Shown: piece by piece, positions 34,395 through 44,273 of the stretch | How positions within the stretch are numbered: the first letter of the stretch is position 1 | How the letters are laid out: each line of letters starts with the position of its first letter | NCBI GenBank assembly: GCA_963545085.1 | Contig: CAUUHV010000001.1 | Span: 1 to 64,000 of the forward strand | Length of the DNA stretch: 64,000 nucleotides | Direction of reading: 5' to 3' | Source of the DNA: Catonella sp963545085 | GTDB taxonomy: Bacteria > Bacillota > Clostridia > Lachnospirales > Lachnospiraceae | Translations under genes and position numbers: made by a program | Notes under the pieces: model-generated | What the model saw: the letters and a program-made list of their open reading frames with translations, nothing else | Told to the model about the DNA's origin: nothing | The model's database searches: none

Positions 34395-35696
34395 ATGGAC
34401 AAATATAAAGAGGTGTCAAAAAGGCTGATAAACTTTCTTGATGCCAATCCGAGTCCTTTTCATGTAGTTGAGGCTTTAAAAAACATGTATGAAAAGGCAG
34501 GTTTTAAGGAGCTTTCGGAGGGAGAAAGATTCGCCCTTGAAAGAGGAAAAAGCTATTTTGTGACCCGTAACGGTTCATCCATAATAGCTTTTAAGGTGCC
34601 GGAGGGAGAGTACGAGGCTTTTAATATAGCGGCTTCGCATAGTGATTCTCCTACGTTTAAAATTAAGCCCAACTCGGATATTACCGTGGAAAATCGTATA
34701 GTTAAATTGAATGTGGAAAAATACGGCGGAATGATAATAAGTCCTTGGTTTGACAGACCTTTAGGAGTAGCGGGCAGGGTTCTTGTGAAAAACGGAAATA
34801 AGATAGAAAGCAGACTTTTTCATATAGATAAAGACCTTCTCATGCTCCCTAACCTTGCCATTCACATGAACAGGGAGGTGAATAACGGCTACACCTATAA
34901 TGTTCAAGTCGATGTAGAACCCGTTTTCGGAGAAAAAGAGAGCGGAAAGGAATTTCTTGATATAGTCGCCGATGAACTCGGCGTAAAAAGGGAGGATATA
35001 CTTGATACCGACCTTTTCCTTACAAACAGGGTAAAGGGAACAATCTGGGGCGGAAATGAAGAGTTTATTGCCGCAGGCAGGCTTGACGATTTACAGTGCG
35101 TATTTGCAGGCTTTGAGGGAGTGCTTGAAGCAAAAAACAGTAAGAACATCATTGTAAATGCCGTGTTCGACAATGAGGAAGTAGGCTCCGGAACAAAGCA
35201 GGGAGCGGCTTCAACCTTCCTTTACGATATATTGGAGAGAATAAACAGGGCTTTGGACGGAGATGATGAAAAGTATCATACGGCTTTATTTAAGAGCTTC
35301 ATGGTGTCGGCGGACAATGCTCATGCGTTTCACCATAATTATACGGACAAGGCGGATCCTACAAACAGACCTCAGGTAAACGGCGGAATAGTAATCAAAT
35401 ATAACGCCAATCAGAAATATACCACGGATGCGGTTTCGGGAGCAATTTTCAAGGCAATACTCGAAAAAGCGGGAGTGCCGTATCAAACTTTTGCAAACCG
35501 TTCGGATATGGCGGGCGGCTCAACACTCGGGAATATTGCGAATACGCAGGTGTCGTTAAATACCGTAGACATAGGGCTTGCGCAGTGGGCTATGCACTCT
35601 CCTTATGAGAGCGGAGGCATTAAGGATACATATTATCTTGTGGAGGCTATGAGGACGTTTTTTGAAACCGATGTAAGTGAGATATACGCATTTTAA
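34395..35696 (+). CDS. M18 family aminopeptidase
   Basis: A 433-residue zinc aminopeptidase of the aspartyl aminopeptidase (ApeB/DAP) family. Metal-site motifs: AASHSDSPTFKIKP (histidine and aspartate), GRLDDLQCVFAGFE, VFDNEEVGSGTKQGA (catalytic and metal glutamates), VSADNAHAFHHNY and the C-terminal YESGG region. It removes acidic or other N-terminal residues from peptides in the cytoplasm. I chose the ATG at 34395 with AAGGAGGAAGATAAA upstream; the frame extends earlier into aroA. Confidence 0.94.
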   Translation: MDKYKEVSKRLINFLDANPSPFHVVEALKNMYEKAGFKELSEGERFALERGKSYFVTRNGSSIIAFKVPEGEYEAFNIAASHSDSPTFKIKPNSDITVENRIVKLNVEKYGGMIISPWFDRPLGVAGRVLVKNGNKIESRLFHIDKDLLMLPNLAIHMNREVNNGYTYNVQVDVEPVFGEKESGKEFLDIVADELGVKREDILDTDLFLTNRVKGTIWGGNEEFIAAGRLDDLQCVFAGFEGVLEAKNSKNIIVNAVFDNEEVGSGTKQGAASTFLYDILERINRALDGDDEKYHTALFKSFMVSADNAHAFHHNYTDKADPTNRPQVNGGIVIKYNANQKYTTDAVSGAIFKAILEKAGVPYQTFANRSDMAGGSTLGNIANTQVSLNTVDIGLAQWAMHSPYESGGIKDTYYLVEAMRTFFETDVSEIYAF

Positions 35697-35708
35697 GGAG
35701 GAAAAAAT

Positions 35709-36683
35709 ATGCAGCCTTTATTTTTGGATCCCGTATTTAAAGAAATGATATGGGGAGGAACGGCGCTAAGAGAGCTTTTTCATTATGATATACCGGGGGA
35801 TAAGACCGGAGAATGTTGGGCGGTGAGCGCGCATAAAAACGGAGATTGCACAGTACATACCAAAACCGTCTCGGAGTATGACGGAAAGACTTTAAGCGCG
35901 CTTTGGACGGAAAATAAGGAGCTTTGGGGAAAAAGCGGAGAAAAGCCGGTATTTCCGCTTCTGACAAAGATTATTTCAGCGGAGGAGGATTTGTCAATTC
36001 AGGTACATCCCGATGATGAGTATGCCAAAGCACATGAAAACGGCTCACTGGGTAAGACCGAGTGCTGGTATATTTTGGACGCTAAAGAAGGAGCAACTAT
36101 CGTTATAGGGCATAACGCTAAGGATAGAGAAGAACTTAGAAGAATGGTTGAAGAAAGGCGTTTTAAGGAGCTTATAAAAGAAATTCCGATTAAAAAGGGA
36201 GATTTTCTTTTTATAGAGCCGGGTACGGTTCATGCGATAAAGGCGGGTACGGTTTTGCTTGAAACCCAACAAAACAGTGATATTACCTACAGGCTTTATG
36301 ACTATGACAGGCTTCAAAACGGTGTGCCTAGAGAACTTCACCTTGAGAAGTGTATGGATGTAATAAACTGTGAAAAGAGAAAGGACAAGATTAAACATCG
36401 TCCTGTAAAAGTATTCGGAAACGGTTCTTATATAAGAAACCTTGTAACTTCGCCTCTTTTTGACGTAACTCTTATAAAGGTTACGGACGAGGTAAAAATG
36501 GAGCAGAACGAAGATTTCACATTGGTGAGCGTGATAGAAGGAGGCGGAAAGCTTGTAAGAAAGGCGGATAACGCGGAATATGAGATAAAAAAAGGCATAC
36601 ATTTCATACTGCCTTATAAATTCGGCGCTTACAGCCTTACAGGAGATATGGAAGTTGTGGAGTCGAATTGTAATTCAGTCTGA
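35709..36683 (+). CDS. manA: Mannose-6-phosphate isomerase, class I
   Basis: A 324-residue cupin-fold isomerase interconverting mannose-6-phosphate and fructose-6-phosphate. The zinc ligands are visible as LSIQVHPDDEYA (Gln, His), GKTECWYIL (Glu) and IEPGTVHAIKAG (His), followed by the conserved LLETQQNSDITYRLYDYDR (in part). Length matches the short Gram-positive type (ManA/Pmi of Bacillus, about 315). AAGGAGG precedes the ATG by about 8 bases. Last gene of the unit, followed by a strong terminator. Confidence 0.95.
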   Translation: MQPLFLDPVFKEMIWGGTALRELFHYDIPGDKTGECWAVSAHKNGDCTVHTKTVSEYDGKTLSALWTENKELWGKSGEKPVFPLLTKIISAEEDLSIQVHPDDEYAKAHENGSLGKTECWYILDAKEGATIVIGHNAKDREELRRMVEERRFKELIKEIPIKKGDFLFIEPGTVHAIKAGTVLLETQQNSDITYRLYDYDRLQNGVPRELHLEKCMDVINCEKRKDKIKHRPVKVFGNGSYIRNLVTSPLFDVTLIKVTDEVKMEQNEDFTLVSVIEGGGKLVRKADNAEYEIKKGIHFILPYKFGAYSLTGDMEVVESNCNSV

Positions 36684-36724
36684 ACGCTTAAGAAATCTTA
36701 TGCTGCTATTTTATTCGGTTTAAG

Positions 36725-36748
36725 AGGTCTGTGATTCATGGCGTGAAT
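36725..36748 (+). repeat. Intergenic repeat, copy B
   Basis: AGGTCTGTGATTCATGGCGT then GAAT, in the spacer after manA. It is preceded by TTTTATTCGGT, a phrase also seen just before the right arm of copy C (57386). Compare 27518 and 57335. Confidence 0.4.
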
Positions 36749-36761
36749 ATTTTAAGTTTGA

Positions 36762-36794
36762 ATACCCCGTTTTCTGCAGCGGGGTATTTTTTTT
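36762..36794 (+). terminator. Rho-independent terminator after manA
   Basis: ATACCCCG and CGGGGTAT pair perfectly around a 10-base loop and run into eight T residues. A textbook terminator for the mgtC-aroA-M18-manA unit. Confidence 0.92.
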
Positions 36795-36885
36795 AACAAA
36801 AGTAAATATAGCTATGTAACAAAAAGATAACTAAATAACGGGGAAAATTAACAAAATTTATAAATAAAAGTTAATATGTATTGTT

Positions 36886-36914
36886 TTGAGTAGTAAAAAG
36901 TGATATCATATATT
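36886..36914 (+). promoter_or_regulatory. Promoter of the GH85 gene
   Basis: TTGAGT (36886-36891), 17 bases, TATATT (36909-36914), 47 bases before the start codon of the endoglycosidase gene, in a very AT-rich tract. Confidence 0.55.
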
Positions 36915-36961
36915 AAAAAATATATATTATATACTTAACGTTTTTTACAAAAGGAGAAGAA

Positions 36962-39900
36962 ATGAGAAAACGAACTAAAATGCGAATAGCGAAAATTTGT
37001 CTTATGAGCATGGTAATCTCCGCTTTTACGGGGGGTTTCAGCAGGAACACATATGCCGCCGACACATGGCCGGATGTTAATAATGCTAAGATAAAGTCGG
37101 CACAGCCGCATTTTGTGGGCTATACGGTGAGGAATATTGAGTCGTGGGATGAAACGACGGATCCTTTTTCAGATCTTATGAGAGCGAGAGTGCCGCTCCA
37201 GACTAAAAATGAAAGGTTTTCAGCCACACAGGCAAATCCGGATTTGGACGGCAAGGCGGAAGTTATGCTGATGCAGGGAGATTACGGCAACTCCTTTTTT
37301 GACAGTACGATAGCGAACAATTCTTACGGTAATGTAGCCTTTCCTTTCTGGCAGTACACGGATTATTTCTGCCCTTGGCACGGGGCGTCTACAGCGGGCT
37401 CTCCGTCCGAGCTGTACGATCCGGCTACCAATCATTGGAAGATGAGAGGATTTGAGTTCGGTGTTTTAAACATACCGAATCAGGCATACATAAATGCCGC
37501 CCATAAAAACGGTGTTAAGGCTATCGCCTGTGTTTATTTTGACCCTTCTTTTCGTCCGGGGCAGACAAAGAAAGAGATGTTTGTAAAAGACACCAACGGA
37601 AAATATCCGGTAGCGGACAGACTGGTTGAAATCGCGAAGTATTATGGAATTGACGGATATTTTTTAAATGATGAGGAAATGCCCCCAAGTGAGGAATTTA
37701 AAGACTTCATGTCATATCTAAGCTCTAAAGGTATGTATACACAGTTCTATGATACAAACTCCTCTTTCAACAAGTCCAAGGCACAGTGGTTGAAAGATGA
37801 TAAACACGCTAAGATACATGATTCCGTATTTGTAAACTACGGTTGGCAAAATGTAGCTGAAATGGCAAAGTATGCAGCCGAAATAGGCGTCGATCCTCAT
37901 AAAGCCGTATTTCTCGGCATAGAGGCGAATCATGCGGAATTATTTAAAGAACATCAGGAATCTCTTATAAAAGATTCCTATAAATCTCAGACGGATAAGA
38001 GTCCGCTTGCGAGTGTCGCCCTCTTTACGCCGAGTGATGTGTACCAGAGAGGACTTGACAGGCTTACAAAGCAATTAAATCTTACTTATAATGAGCTTCC
38101 GGTTCACCAGAGGCCCGAGTATCAGTGGATGTTGGCGGAAAGAGAAAGGATGTATTTTTCCGGCGTGAAATGCAACCCTAAGGATACGGGCAGTGTAGCC
38201 GGTTATAAAAGACCTGACGTATTTGTGGATGATGCTTCCTATTGGCCGGGTGTTGCCGATTTTAAGGCTGAAAGCTCTGTAATAAGAGGAAATAAGTTTT
38301 TTTCGACTTTCAATATAGGTAAGGGGACTCAATATTTTGTAAACGGAGAAGTCGCTAATGATGAGGCTTGGACAAATCTTAACGATCAGGATATTTTACC
38401 TACATGGCAGTGGTGGTTCGACACAAATGGTAGCAGGTTAAATGCCGATTTCGACTTCGGTAAAAAAGAAGAAAGAAAAGATGTGAACGGCGTTAAGATG
38501 AGTTTGCCTTTTGAACAGATAGGAGCTTATCAGGGTGGAAGTTCTCTTGTAGTATACGGAGGACTTGACGCTAAAAACAGCTTAAGACTTTTTAAGACCG
38601 ATCTTAACGTTACCGCTGCAAGCAAGGCTAAGATTGCTTTTAAGAAGACTTCTGACGATGCCGCTACAATGAAGCTCGGACTTATATTCACGGATACCCC
38701 GAATGAAATCAAAGAGCTTGAGATTACGGGTTCGGAAATAAAAGGAGATAAGTTTAAGGAAGTTACCGTAGATTTGGCCGCTTACGCAGGCAAGAAGATA
38801 GCGGCGATAGGGCTTGTATTTGAAGGAAACGCTCCGAAGTACCAGATGAACATAGGAAGCATTTCAGTTTCGGATGAGGATGGCGCAATTTCCGCTCCGG
38901 AGAATTTTAAGATTGAGCGTGTTTATGATGATAAACAGATGGTATTTTCTTGGACAAAAGAGGATTACAGTACGGCGGATAAATATCGTATTTACGCTGA
39001 AAGTGAGGGAGTAAAGCATTTCCTCGGCGGAATTTATGATGAAAAGCTCTATGTTAAGGACTATTTCTTTGAGAAGGGAAAGAATGTAAAGTTTACTCTC
39101 GTAAAAGTAGGCAAGGACGGAAGAGAAAGCGATGCGGCTGTACAGGAGGTTGATTTCTCAAAGCTTCCTACCGGAGTAAAGGTAGAGGAAATAAACCCTG
39201 AGGGAAAATTTACTGTAAGCATAGCCGCTCACGACGAGGATGACAGTTATGAAGAAGTTGAAAAAACAATTACTCTTCATAAAGAAGCGAAGAATCCCGG
39301 AGAGCTTTCTTTCAGTTTTACAAAGGGAGCTGATGACGGAACGGGATATGATATTTTGGTAAATCCTGTCAAGGAATATACGGATGATACGATACAGGCG
39401 GAGTATAAGACGGAAATCACCTCTGAAAACGGGGTTATTCAGATAAATGACGTAAAAGACGGATATTTTTATGACCTTACGATAAAACCTAAAAACAGCA
39501 ATATAGGCATAAGTTACAGAGGAAAATTTAATGACAGCTACGCGAAGCCGATGACGGCTGATGATGTAGTATGGGCGGGCGAGAAGATGATAGCCCTGCG
39601 TTCTCCTCTTACAAGAGATTGGTATGAGATTAAGGTAGAGTTTCAAGCCGACGGGCAGACTGAAAAGAAACAGGTTTCTTCTTATCGGAGAGGCATAACC
39701 TCAAATTATCATCTGCCGTTCACACTTCCGGCGGACAAAGGCGATATTATCGTAACGCTTAAAGATTATAGAGGAAATGACGGCTCTCTTGTTATTCATT
39801 ACGATGAAACATACAAGAAAGCGCTTAAAGAGCTTAGAGACAGATATTTGCCTATTGTAAAAGACAGAAATCTTGCAAAGACCATGTTCACAAACACCAA

Positions 39901-42097
39901 TCTTGACACTATACTTGATAATCTTCAGACTAAGCTTGATAAAGTTGATAAGCTTACACAGACTCTGAAAGATAATAAGCAGGAAATAGATGAACTTACG
40001 GGTGAGATAAACGCGATATACGGAAGTCTTACGAAAAATGATAAGATTGTAAATTATAAGCTCAAGCTCATTGTTCCGCAAGGAAGCTCTCCGCAGGTAA
40101 ATGTATCCCTTAAGAATGATGAGGAAACCGGAATTAAGCCTTTATCGGCGAAAAATTATATTTATGAATATATTTTGGAAAAAGGGAAGAAATATAGTTA
40201 TGAGATAACTTCAACCGGATACGGTATGCGTATTTTACCGGTAAAGGGAAACATAGAGGCTGCAGCCGATGAAATAAAAGAAATTACTGTAGAAAAAGCG
40301 CCTCAGGAGATTACGGTAAGAGCTAAAGGTGAGAGTACGATAAAGAGAACGGAAGCTATAAATAAAGATAATTATGAGGTTGAGTTATTTTACTCATATT
40401 CCGATACGGAGAAATTACCGCTTTCAGATGATAAATTTGAGGTAACGGAGCCGGATACTTCCGTTCTTGGAGAGAAAGAGGTAAGTGTCAAGGGATTCGG
40501 ATTGGAAACCATGTTCAAGGTAATGGTAGTTCCGAACGATAATGACCCTGCCGAGATTAAGGAGCTTTGGGAAGAAGTAAAGAAAGCTAAAGGACTGAAG
40601 GATAAGGCTGAGTATAAGTACGCAACCAAGGAATTTAGGGATGCTTTTGACGAAGCGATAGCAGAGGCTGAGGACATCATTAAAAATAACCGTATTGATG
40701 ATACGGAGCTTATAAAAACAAAGATTGCCAAACTGAAAGAGACGGCTAAGGCACTTGACGGACTTTCAAGGAGGGTCGAGGCTTCATCAGCCAGTCCGTG
40801 CACAAGCGGATTTCCGATAGAAAATATTATAGACGGAAAAGAAAATACCTATGCGGAATTTGATTCGGTACAGAAGGCGGGTGACTGGGTAAAATTAAAA
40901 TATCCGTATAATATAAAAGTTACAAGTGTAACTATTGATTATACCGATATTGCGGAAGAATATATTATAAACAAGGCGGATATTGAAGTAAAAGACGGAG
41001 AAGAATGGAAGAAAATAGGTTCTATTTCCAAGGATGAGAACGGTATAGATATAGAGCAGGGAAAAGAGCCGATAACTTCTGAAGTCAGACTTATGATTAC
41101 AGCTGATTCCGATGATTATTACAGTATAGCGGAATTTAAGGTGGAGTATGAGGAGGTGGGAGAAGATCCTAATCTTGCGGCGGCAAAGAAGATGCTCTCC
41201 GAGGAGATAGGTAAGGCAAAGGCATTAAAGGATACCGTAAAGTATAAGAAAGCCTCCGGGGATAAGAAGCGTCACTTTGATGAGGTGTTTAACCGGGCTG
41301 AAGAAGTCTTAAATACCGGAAACGATGAAAGTGAAATAACTAAGGCTGCAAATCTGTTAAAAGAAGCTTCCGAGGCTCTTGACGGCAAAGAGGGAAATAT
41401 TGTGCCTCCGGTAGTATATCCTCCGATTCCGGCAAAGCCTGAAAAACCGGAAGAAAAGGAAGAAAAGAAACAGGAGGATAAAAAATCCGAAACGAAGGAA
41501 GAAACCCCTAAAGAAGCCGATACCGGAGCAAAGGCGGAAATTCGCGATTTAACGGGAAGTGAAACAAAATCAGGTAAGATTAAGGCTGTCATAAATATCA
41601 ATGCTCTGACTGAGGGTAAAGTTCAAGTAAAGGCGGGAGACAAGTCATATACTGTCAGCTTAGAGGCAAAGGAGCTTAAGGTCGGAGACAAGGTAAAGGT
41701 GTTCGCTAAAAAGGGTAATAAGTACGTAATTGTTTCAAAGAAAACAAATACGGTGAGAGAAAACGGACTGACACTTTCTTTAACTCCGGGAAATGATTAT
41801 GCGATAGCGGATATTGAAAATGCAAAGAAGATAGAGGATAAGATATTTAAGGCTGTAAGCTTAAAGAAGAAAACCGTCTCCGTTAAAGTCGGAGATAAGG
41901 TTAAAATTGAGCTTTCGGATAAAGTGGACAAGGCTAATATAAAGAGTGTGTCCTATATCTTTGACAGTCCGAATATATCTATAAACAAAAAAGGAGTGCT
42001 AAAGGGTAAAATATCCGGAACTGTTAATGTTACGGTTAAGATTAGGCTTAAAAACAATAGAGTAAAGACACTTAAATTAAAAATAAATGTGAAGTAA
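36962..42097 (+). CDS. Secreted GH85 endo-beta-N-acetylglucosaminidase, multidomain
   Basis: A 1711-residue exported enzyme expected to cut the chitobiose core of N-linked glycans. A signal peptide ends near residue 32 (NTYA). The GH85 catalytic domain covers about 45-400; the Asn236-x-Glu238 pair in GYFLNDEE matches the family's Asn-x-Glu catalytic residues. Then come beta-sandwich modules, a possible Ig-like domain (about 1113-1193), a FIVAR repeat (about 1200-1265), a discoidin-like carbohydrate-binding domain (1270-1400), a second FIVAR (1400-1478), a Pro/Glu/Lys-rich linker (1480-1523) and a C-terminal strand-rich region ending in a BIG2-like module. No LPXTG motif, S-layer homology domain or terminal anchor helix is visible, so how it is retained is unclear. 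AAAGGAG precedes the ATG. Confidence 0.9.
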   Translation: MRKRTKMRIAKICLMSMVISAFTGGFSRNTYAADTWPDVNNAKIKSAQPHFVGYTVRNIESWDETTDPFSDLMRARVPLQTKNERFSATQANPDLDGKAEVMLMQGDYGNSFFDSTIANNSYGNVAFPFWQYTDYFCPWHGASTAGSPSELYDPATNHWKMRGFEFGVLNIPNQAYINAAHKNGVKAIACVYFDPSFRPGQTKKEMFVKDTNGKYPVADRLVEIAKYYGIDGYFLNDEEMPPSEEFKDFMSYLSSKGMYTQFYDTNSSFNKSKAQWLKDDKHAKIHDSVFVNYGWQNVAEMAKYAAEIGVDPHKAVFLGIEANHAELFKEHQESLIKDSYKSQTDKSPLASVALFTPSDVYQRGLDRLTKQLNLTYNELPVHQRPEYQWMLAERERMYFSGVKCNPKDTGSVAGYKRPDVFVDDASYWPGVADFKAESSVIRGNKFFSTFNIGKGTQYFVNGEVANDEAWTNLNDQDILPTWQWWFDTNGSRLNADFDFGKKEERKDVNGVKMSLPFEQIGAYQGGSSLVVYGGLDAKNSLRLFKTDLNVTAASKAKIAFKKTSDDAATMKLGLIFTDTPNEIKELEITGSEIKGDKFKEVTVDLAAYAGKKIAAIGLVFEGNAPKYQMNIGSISVSDEDGAISAPENFKIERVYDDKQMVFSWTKEDYSTADKYRIYAESEGVKHFLGGIYDEKLYVKDYFFEKGKNVKFTLVKVGKDGRESDAAVQEVDFSKLPTGVKVEEINPEGKFTVSIAAHDEDDSYEEVEKTITLHKEAKNPGELSFSFTKGADDGTGYDILVNPVKEYTDDTIQAEYKTEITSENGVIQINDVKDGYFYDLTIKPKNSNIGISYRGKFNDSYAKPMTADDVVWAGEKMIALRSPLTRDWYEIKVEFQADGQTEKKQVSSYRRGITSNYHLPFTLPADKGDIIVTLKDYRGNDGSLVIHYDETYKKALKELRDRYLPIVKDRNLAKTMFTNTNLDTILDNLQTKLDKVDKLTQTLKDNKQEIDELTGEINAIYGSLTKNDKIVNYKLKLIVPQGSSPQVNVSLKNDEETGIKPLSAKNYIYEYILEKGKKYSYEITSTGYGMRILPVKGNIEAAADEIKEITVEKAPQEITVRAKGESTIKRTEAINKDNYEVELFYSYSDTEKLPLSDDKFEVTEPDTSVLGEKEVSVKGFGLETMFKVMVVPNDNDPAEIKELWEEVKKAKGLKDKAEYKYATKEFRDAFDEAIAEAEDIIKNNRIDDTELIKTKIAKLKETAKALDGLSRRVEASSASPCTSGFPIENIIDGKENTYAEFDSVQKAGDWVKLKYPYNIKVTSVTIDYTDIAEEYIINKADIEVKDGEEWKKIGSISKDENGIDIEQGKEPITSEVRLMITADSDDYYSIAEFKVEYEEVGEDPNLAAAKKMLSEEIGKAKALKDTVKYKKASGDKKRHFDEVFNRAEEVLNTGNDESEITKAANLLKEASEALDGKEGNIVPPVVYPPIPAKPEKPEEKEEKKQEDKKSETKEETPKEADTGAKAEIRDLTGSETKSGKIKAVININALTEGKVQVKAGDKSYTVSLEAKELKVGDKVKVFAKKGNKYVIVSKKTNTVRENGLTLSLTPGNDYAIADIENAKKIEDKIFKAVSLKKKTVSVKVGDKVKIELSDKVDKANIKSVSYIFDSPNISINKKGVLKGKISGTVNVTVKIRLKNNRVKTLKLKINVK

Positions 42098-42114
42098 TCG
42101 CAATCTGACGATAA

Positions 42115-42150
42115 AGCACAAAACGGTCGATGTGCGGGCCGTTTTGTGCT
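42115..42150. terminator. Bidirectional terminator
   Basis: AGCACAAAACGG and its exact complement, 12 bases each, with a 12-base loop. It lies between the GH85 gene and the convergent fRMsr gene; each arm offers a run of T on its transcript. Confidence 0.85.
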
Positions 42151-42216
42151 GTTCAGTTGAGCATAACGTAAAGTCTACAAAATCAAGGCGGATTTATTCA
42201 CACATGGTAATTCACT

Positions 42217-42666
42217 TCAAAATAAATATTCTATAGCCTTACAAACCTCAGCAAGACCCTTAGCGTCATCCTCGCTAAAGCGGGAAACGGTAGGGCTGTC
42301 TATATCAAGAACGGCGATGATTTTTCCTTCCTTATTTCTTAACGGTACGACTATTTCAGAGTTTGAGGCGCTGTCACAGGCGATATGACCTTCAAAATTA
42401 TGTACGTTTTCAACAAGCTGTATTTCTCCGGTTTTAACAGCCGTACCGCATACGCCTTTTCCGACCTGAAGCTTTACACAGGCGGGTTTTCCCTGAAAAG
42501 GTCCCAAAATCAGGTTTTCCCCATCGACAAAGTAAAATCCCGTCCAGTTTATATCGGAAAGCTCCATATTCATAAGAGCTGAAATATTTGAAAGATTGGA
42601 GATAAGGTTTGAAACGCCGTTTGTAAGGGCTTCAATTTCTTTTTTCATAAGTGAATAATCAGTCAT
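42217..42666 (-). CDS. Free methionine-(R)-sulfoxide reductase (GAF type)
   Basis: A 149-residue GAF-domain enzyme that reduces free methionine-(R)-sulfoxide in the cytoplasm. The three family cysteines are at 63 (PACVKL), 73 (KGVCGTA) and 97 (IACDSAS); their 10 and 24 residue spacing equals that of E. coli YebR/fRMsr (84, 94, 118). WTGFYF and VPLRNKEGKIIAVLDIDS are further family marks. AAGGAG lies about 8 bases upstream of the ATG. It stands alone, convergent with the GH85 gene and divergent from the LCP gene. Confidence 0.93.
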   Translation of the reverse strand: MTDYSLMKKEIEALTNGVSNLISNLSNISALMNMELSDINWTGFYFVDGENLILGPFQGKPACVKLQVGKGVCGTAVKTGEIQLVENVHNFEGHIACDSASNSEIVVPLRNKEGKIIAVLDIDSPTVSRFSEDDAKGLAEVCKAIEYLF

Positions 42667-42710
42667 AATTGTCTCCTTGATTGGTAATCTTAAGAAAAGT
42701 TTAAACAGTA

Positions 42711-42739
42711 TTTACTTGTAATTAAAGCATATTTATGAT
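42711..42739 (+). promoter_or_regulatory. Possible promoter of the LCP gene
   Basis: TTTACT (42711-42716), 17 bases, TATGAT (42734-42739), about 80 bases upstream of the start codon. Moderate match on both boxes. Confidence 0.4.
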
Positions 42740-42821
42740 ATACCTTGATGTGTCTGTTCAGGTTCGGATTATATATCAGAAACTAAAATTTTTCAATAAA
42801 GCTATTTGGGAAAGAATAAAT

Positions 42822-44081
42822 ATGACAAAAAGAAATGGAAATGATGAGGAGTTTTTAAAGGATTTAAGTAACTCTCTTGCGAATCAGGTTAAAGAAGAAT
42901 TAGATAATGAAATGGTCGATAAGGTAAGCAGAATGGTGAAAAAAAAGAAGAAGAAAAGTAAAAAAATAGCATTAAAGATTATTATATCGGTGCTATGTGT
43001 CATTGTGGCGTCAGGTGCTTTTCTTACATTCACACCTATAGGAAGGAAGCTTCTTGTAAGACTTGCTACAAATTATATTTATGACAGAATGGATGAAAAT
43101 AAGCCGGAACCGGCGCCTTCGGAGACTGTGGCGAATGAGGACGGAGAAAAAGAAAAGGAGCCTGAGGAAAAGCTTAAAGCGGGTGAAATTACTGATAATA
43201 TAGACCTCTCACAAATGTCCGATACCTTTAAAAACGCTATGCATGAGGACGGAGTTTATAATATTATGCTCCTCGGCGTGGAGGCTATCGGCTATGGAAA
43301 TTCCAAGGGGGGACATACCGACTCCATAATGATTGCCACTATAAATACAAAACAAAAAACTCTCGGTCTCGCTTCCATTATGCGGGATACCTATGTTGCC
43401 ATACCCGGATATAATAATAACAGGATAAATGTGGCTTATGCCTTAGGCGGGGTAAATCTCCTGTATGAGACCGTGGCGGAGAACTACGGTGTAAGGGTTG
43501 ACGGCTCGGTGCTTGTGGATTTCAACTCTTTTCAGCAGGTAGTGGACGATTTGGGCGGTGTGGATATAGAGATTACACAAGCTGAAGCGAATTATCTTAA
43601 TACGACCAATTATATTTCCAAAAAGGCTAACCGCAATCTTAAACCGGGCATAAATCATATGAACGGAAACCAGGCACTGGGTTACGCAAGAATAAGAAAA
43701 GAATCGACCTTGGACGGTTCCCATGACGATATGGGAAGAACCTCGCGTCACAGAAGGGTTATAACGGCTATTTTTAATAAAATGAAAAAAAGCAATCCGG
43801 CAACCCTTGTTACAATGATGAACACTATTATACCTAAGGTTCAGACCGATGTAAAAAGAAGCAACGCAAGCTCATATCTTGCGGAGCTTGTGGAACTTAG
43901 TATCGACGGCGTAGGGCTTGACACAATGAGGTTTCCCGAGGACGGCAATTATCAGCCGCAGAAGATAAACAGGATGTCGGTAGTAGGCGTTATAAACTGG
44001 GACGACTCAAGGAAAAACCTGAAAAATTTTCTTTTCGCTTCTCATGAAAAACCTGAAAAAACCGAAAAAAAAGGAAAGTGA
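42822..44081 (+). CDS. LytR-CpsA-Psr (LCP) family cell-wall ligase
   Basis: A 419-residue membrane-anchored protein that attaches secondary polymers (teichoic acid or capsule) to peptidoglycan. It has a charged N-terminal cytoplasmic region with a lysine run, one helix at about 48-70, a Glu/Pro-rich linker, then the LCP domain: NIMLLGVEAIGYG, HTDSIMIATIN, SIMRDTYVAIPGY (arginine that binds the lipid pyrophosphate) and GYARIRKE. I chose the ATG at 42822; the frame extends 29 codons upstream, but that part does not resemble the family, and neither start has a strong ribosome binding site. A terminator follows. Confidence 0.92.
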   Translation: MTKRNGNDEEFLKDLSNSLANQVKEELDNEMVDKVSRMVKKKKKKSKKIALKIIISVLCVIVASGAFLTFTPIGRKLLVRLATNYIYDRMDENKPEPAPSETVANEDGEKEKEPEEKLKAGEITDNIDLSQMSDTFKNAMHEDGVYNIMLLGVEAIGYGNSKGGHTDSIMIATINTKQKTLGLASIMRDTYVAIPGYNNNRINVAYALGGVNLLYETVAENYGVRVDGSVLVDFNSFQQVVDDLGGVDIEITQAEANYLNTTNYISKKANRNLKPGINHMNGNQALGYARIRKESTLDGSHDDMGRTSRHRRVITAIFNKMKKSNPATLVTMMNTIIPKVQTDVKRSNASSYLAELVELSIDGVGLDTMRFPEDGNYQPQKINRMSVVGVINWDDSRKNLKNFLFASHEKPEKTEKKGK

Positions 44082-44123
44082 ACGCAGCTATTAAAAAAGA
44101 ATATTGCTTAAGTTGGCGAAGCA

Positions 44124-44157
44124 ATCCCGGACAGGAAGATTCTTGTCCGGGATTTTT
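44124..44157 (+). terminator. Terminator after the LCP gene
   Basis: ATCCCGGACA and TGTCCGGGAT pair perfectly around a 10-base loop and are followed by TTTT. Confidence 0.9.
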
Positions 44158-44199
44158 AAGTATTGTAATTATTTAAAATATGTGCTATAGATACTTTAT

Positions 44200-44216
44200 A
44201 TACCCCACAGGGGTAT
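44200..44216 (+). promoter_or_regulatory. CsoR operator before copA
   Basis: ATACCCC-ACA-GGGGTAT, a perfect palindrome of the G/C-tract type bound by CsoR copper repressors. TTTATA (44195-44200) and TATATT (44219-44224) flank it with an 18-base spacing, so it probably sits inside the core promoter; a TTGTAA/TATAGA pair just upstream is an alternative promoter. The csoR gene is the last of this unit. Confidence 0.85.
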
Positions 44217-44273
44217 GGTATATTGCAATATTCTTAATGTGCCCGAAACTTAGATAACATAAAGGAGAGTCAA

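Noticed and set aside
36045..36602. A 185-codon minus-strand frame opposite manA
   Set aside because: Shadow of the isomerase gene; aromatic-rich, family-less and without a ribosome binding site.
42735..42821. A 29-codon N-terminal extension of the LCP protein
   Set aside because: The extension overlaps the likely promoter and does not resemble the family's N-terminus; the ATG at 42822 fits better.
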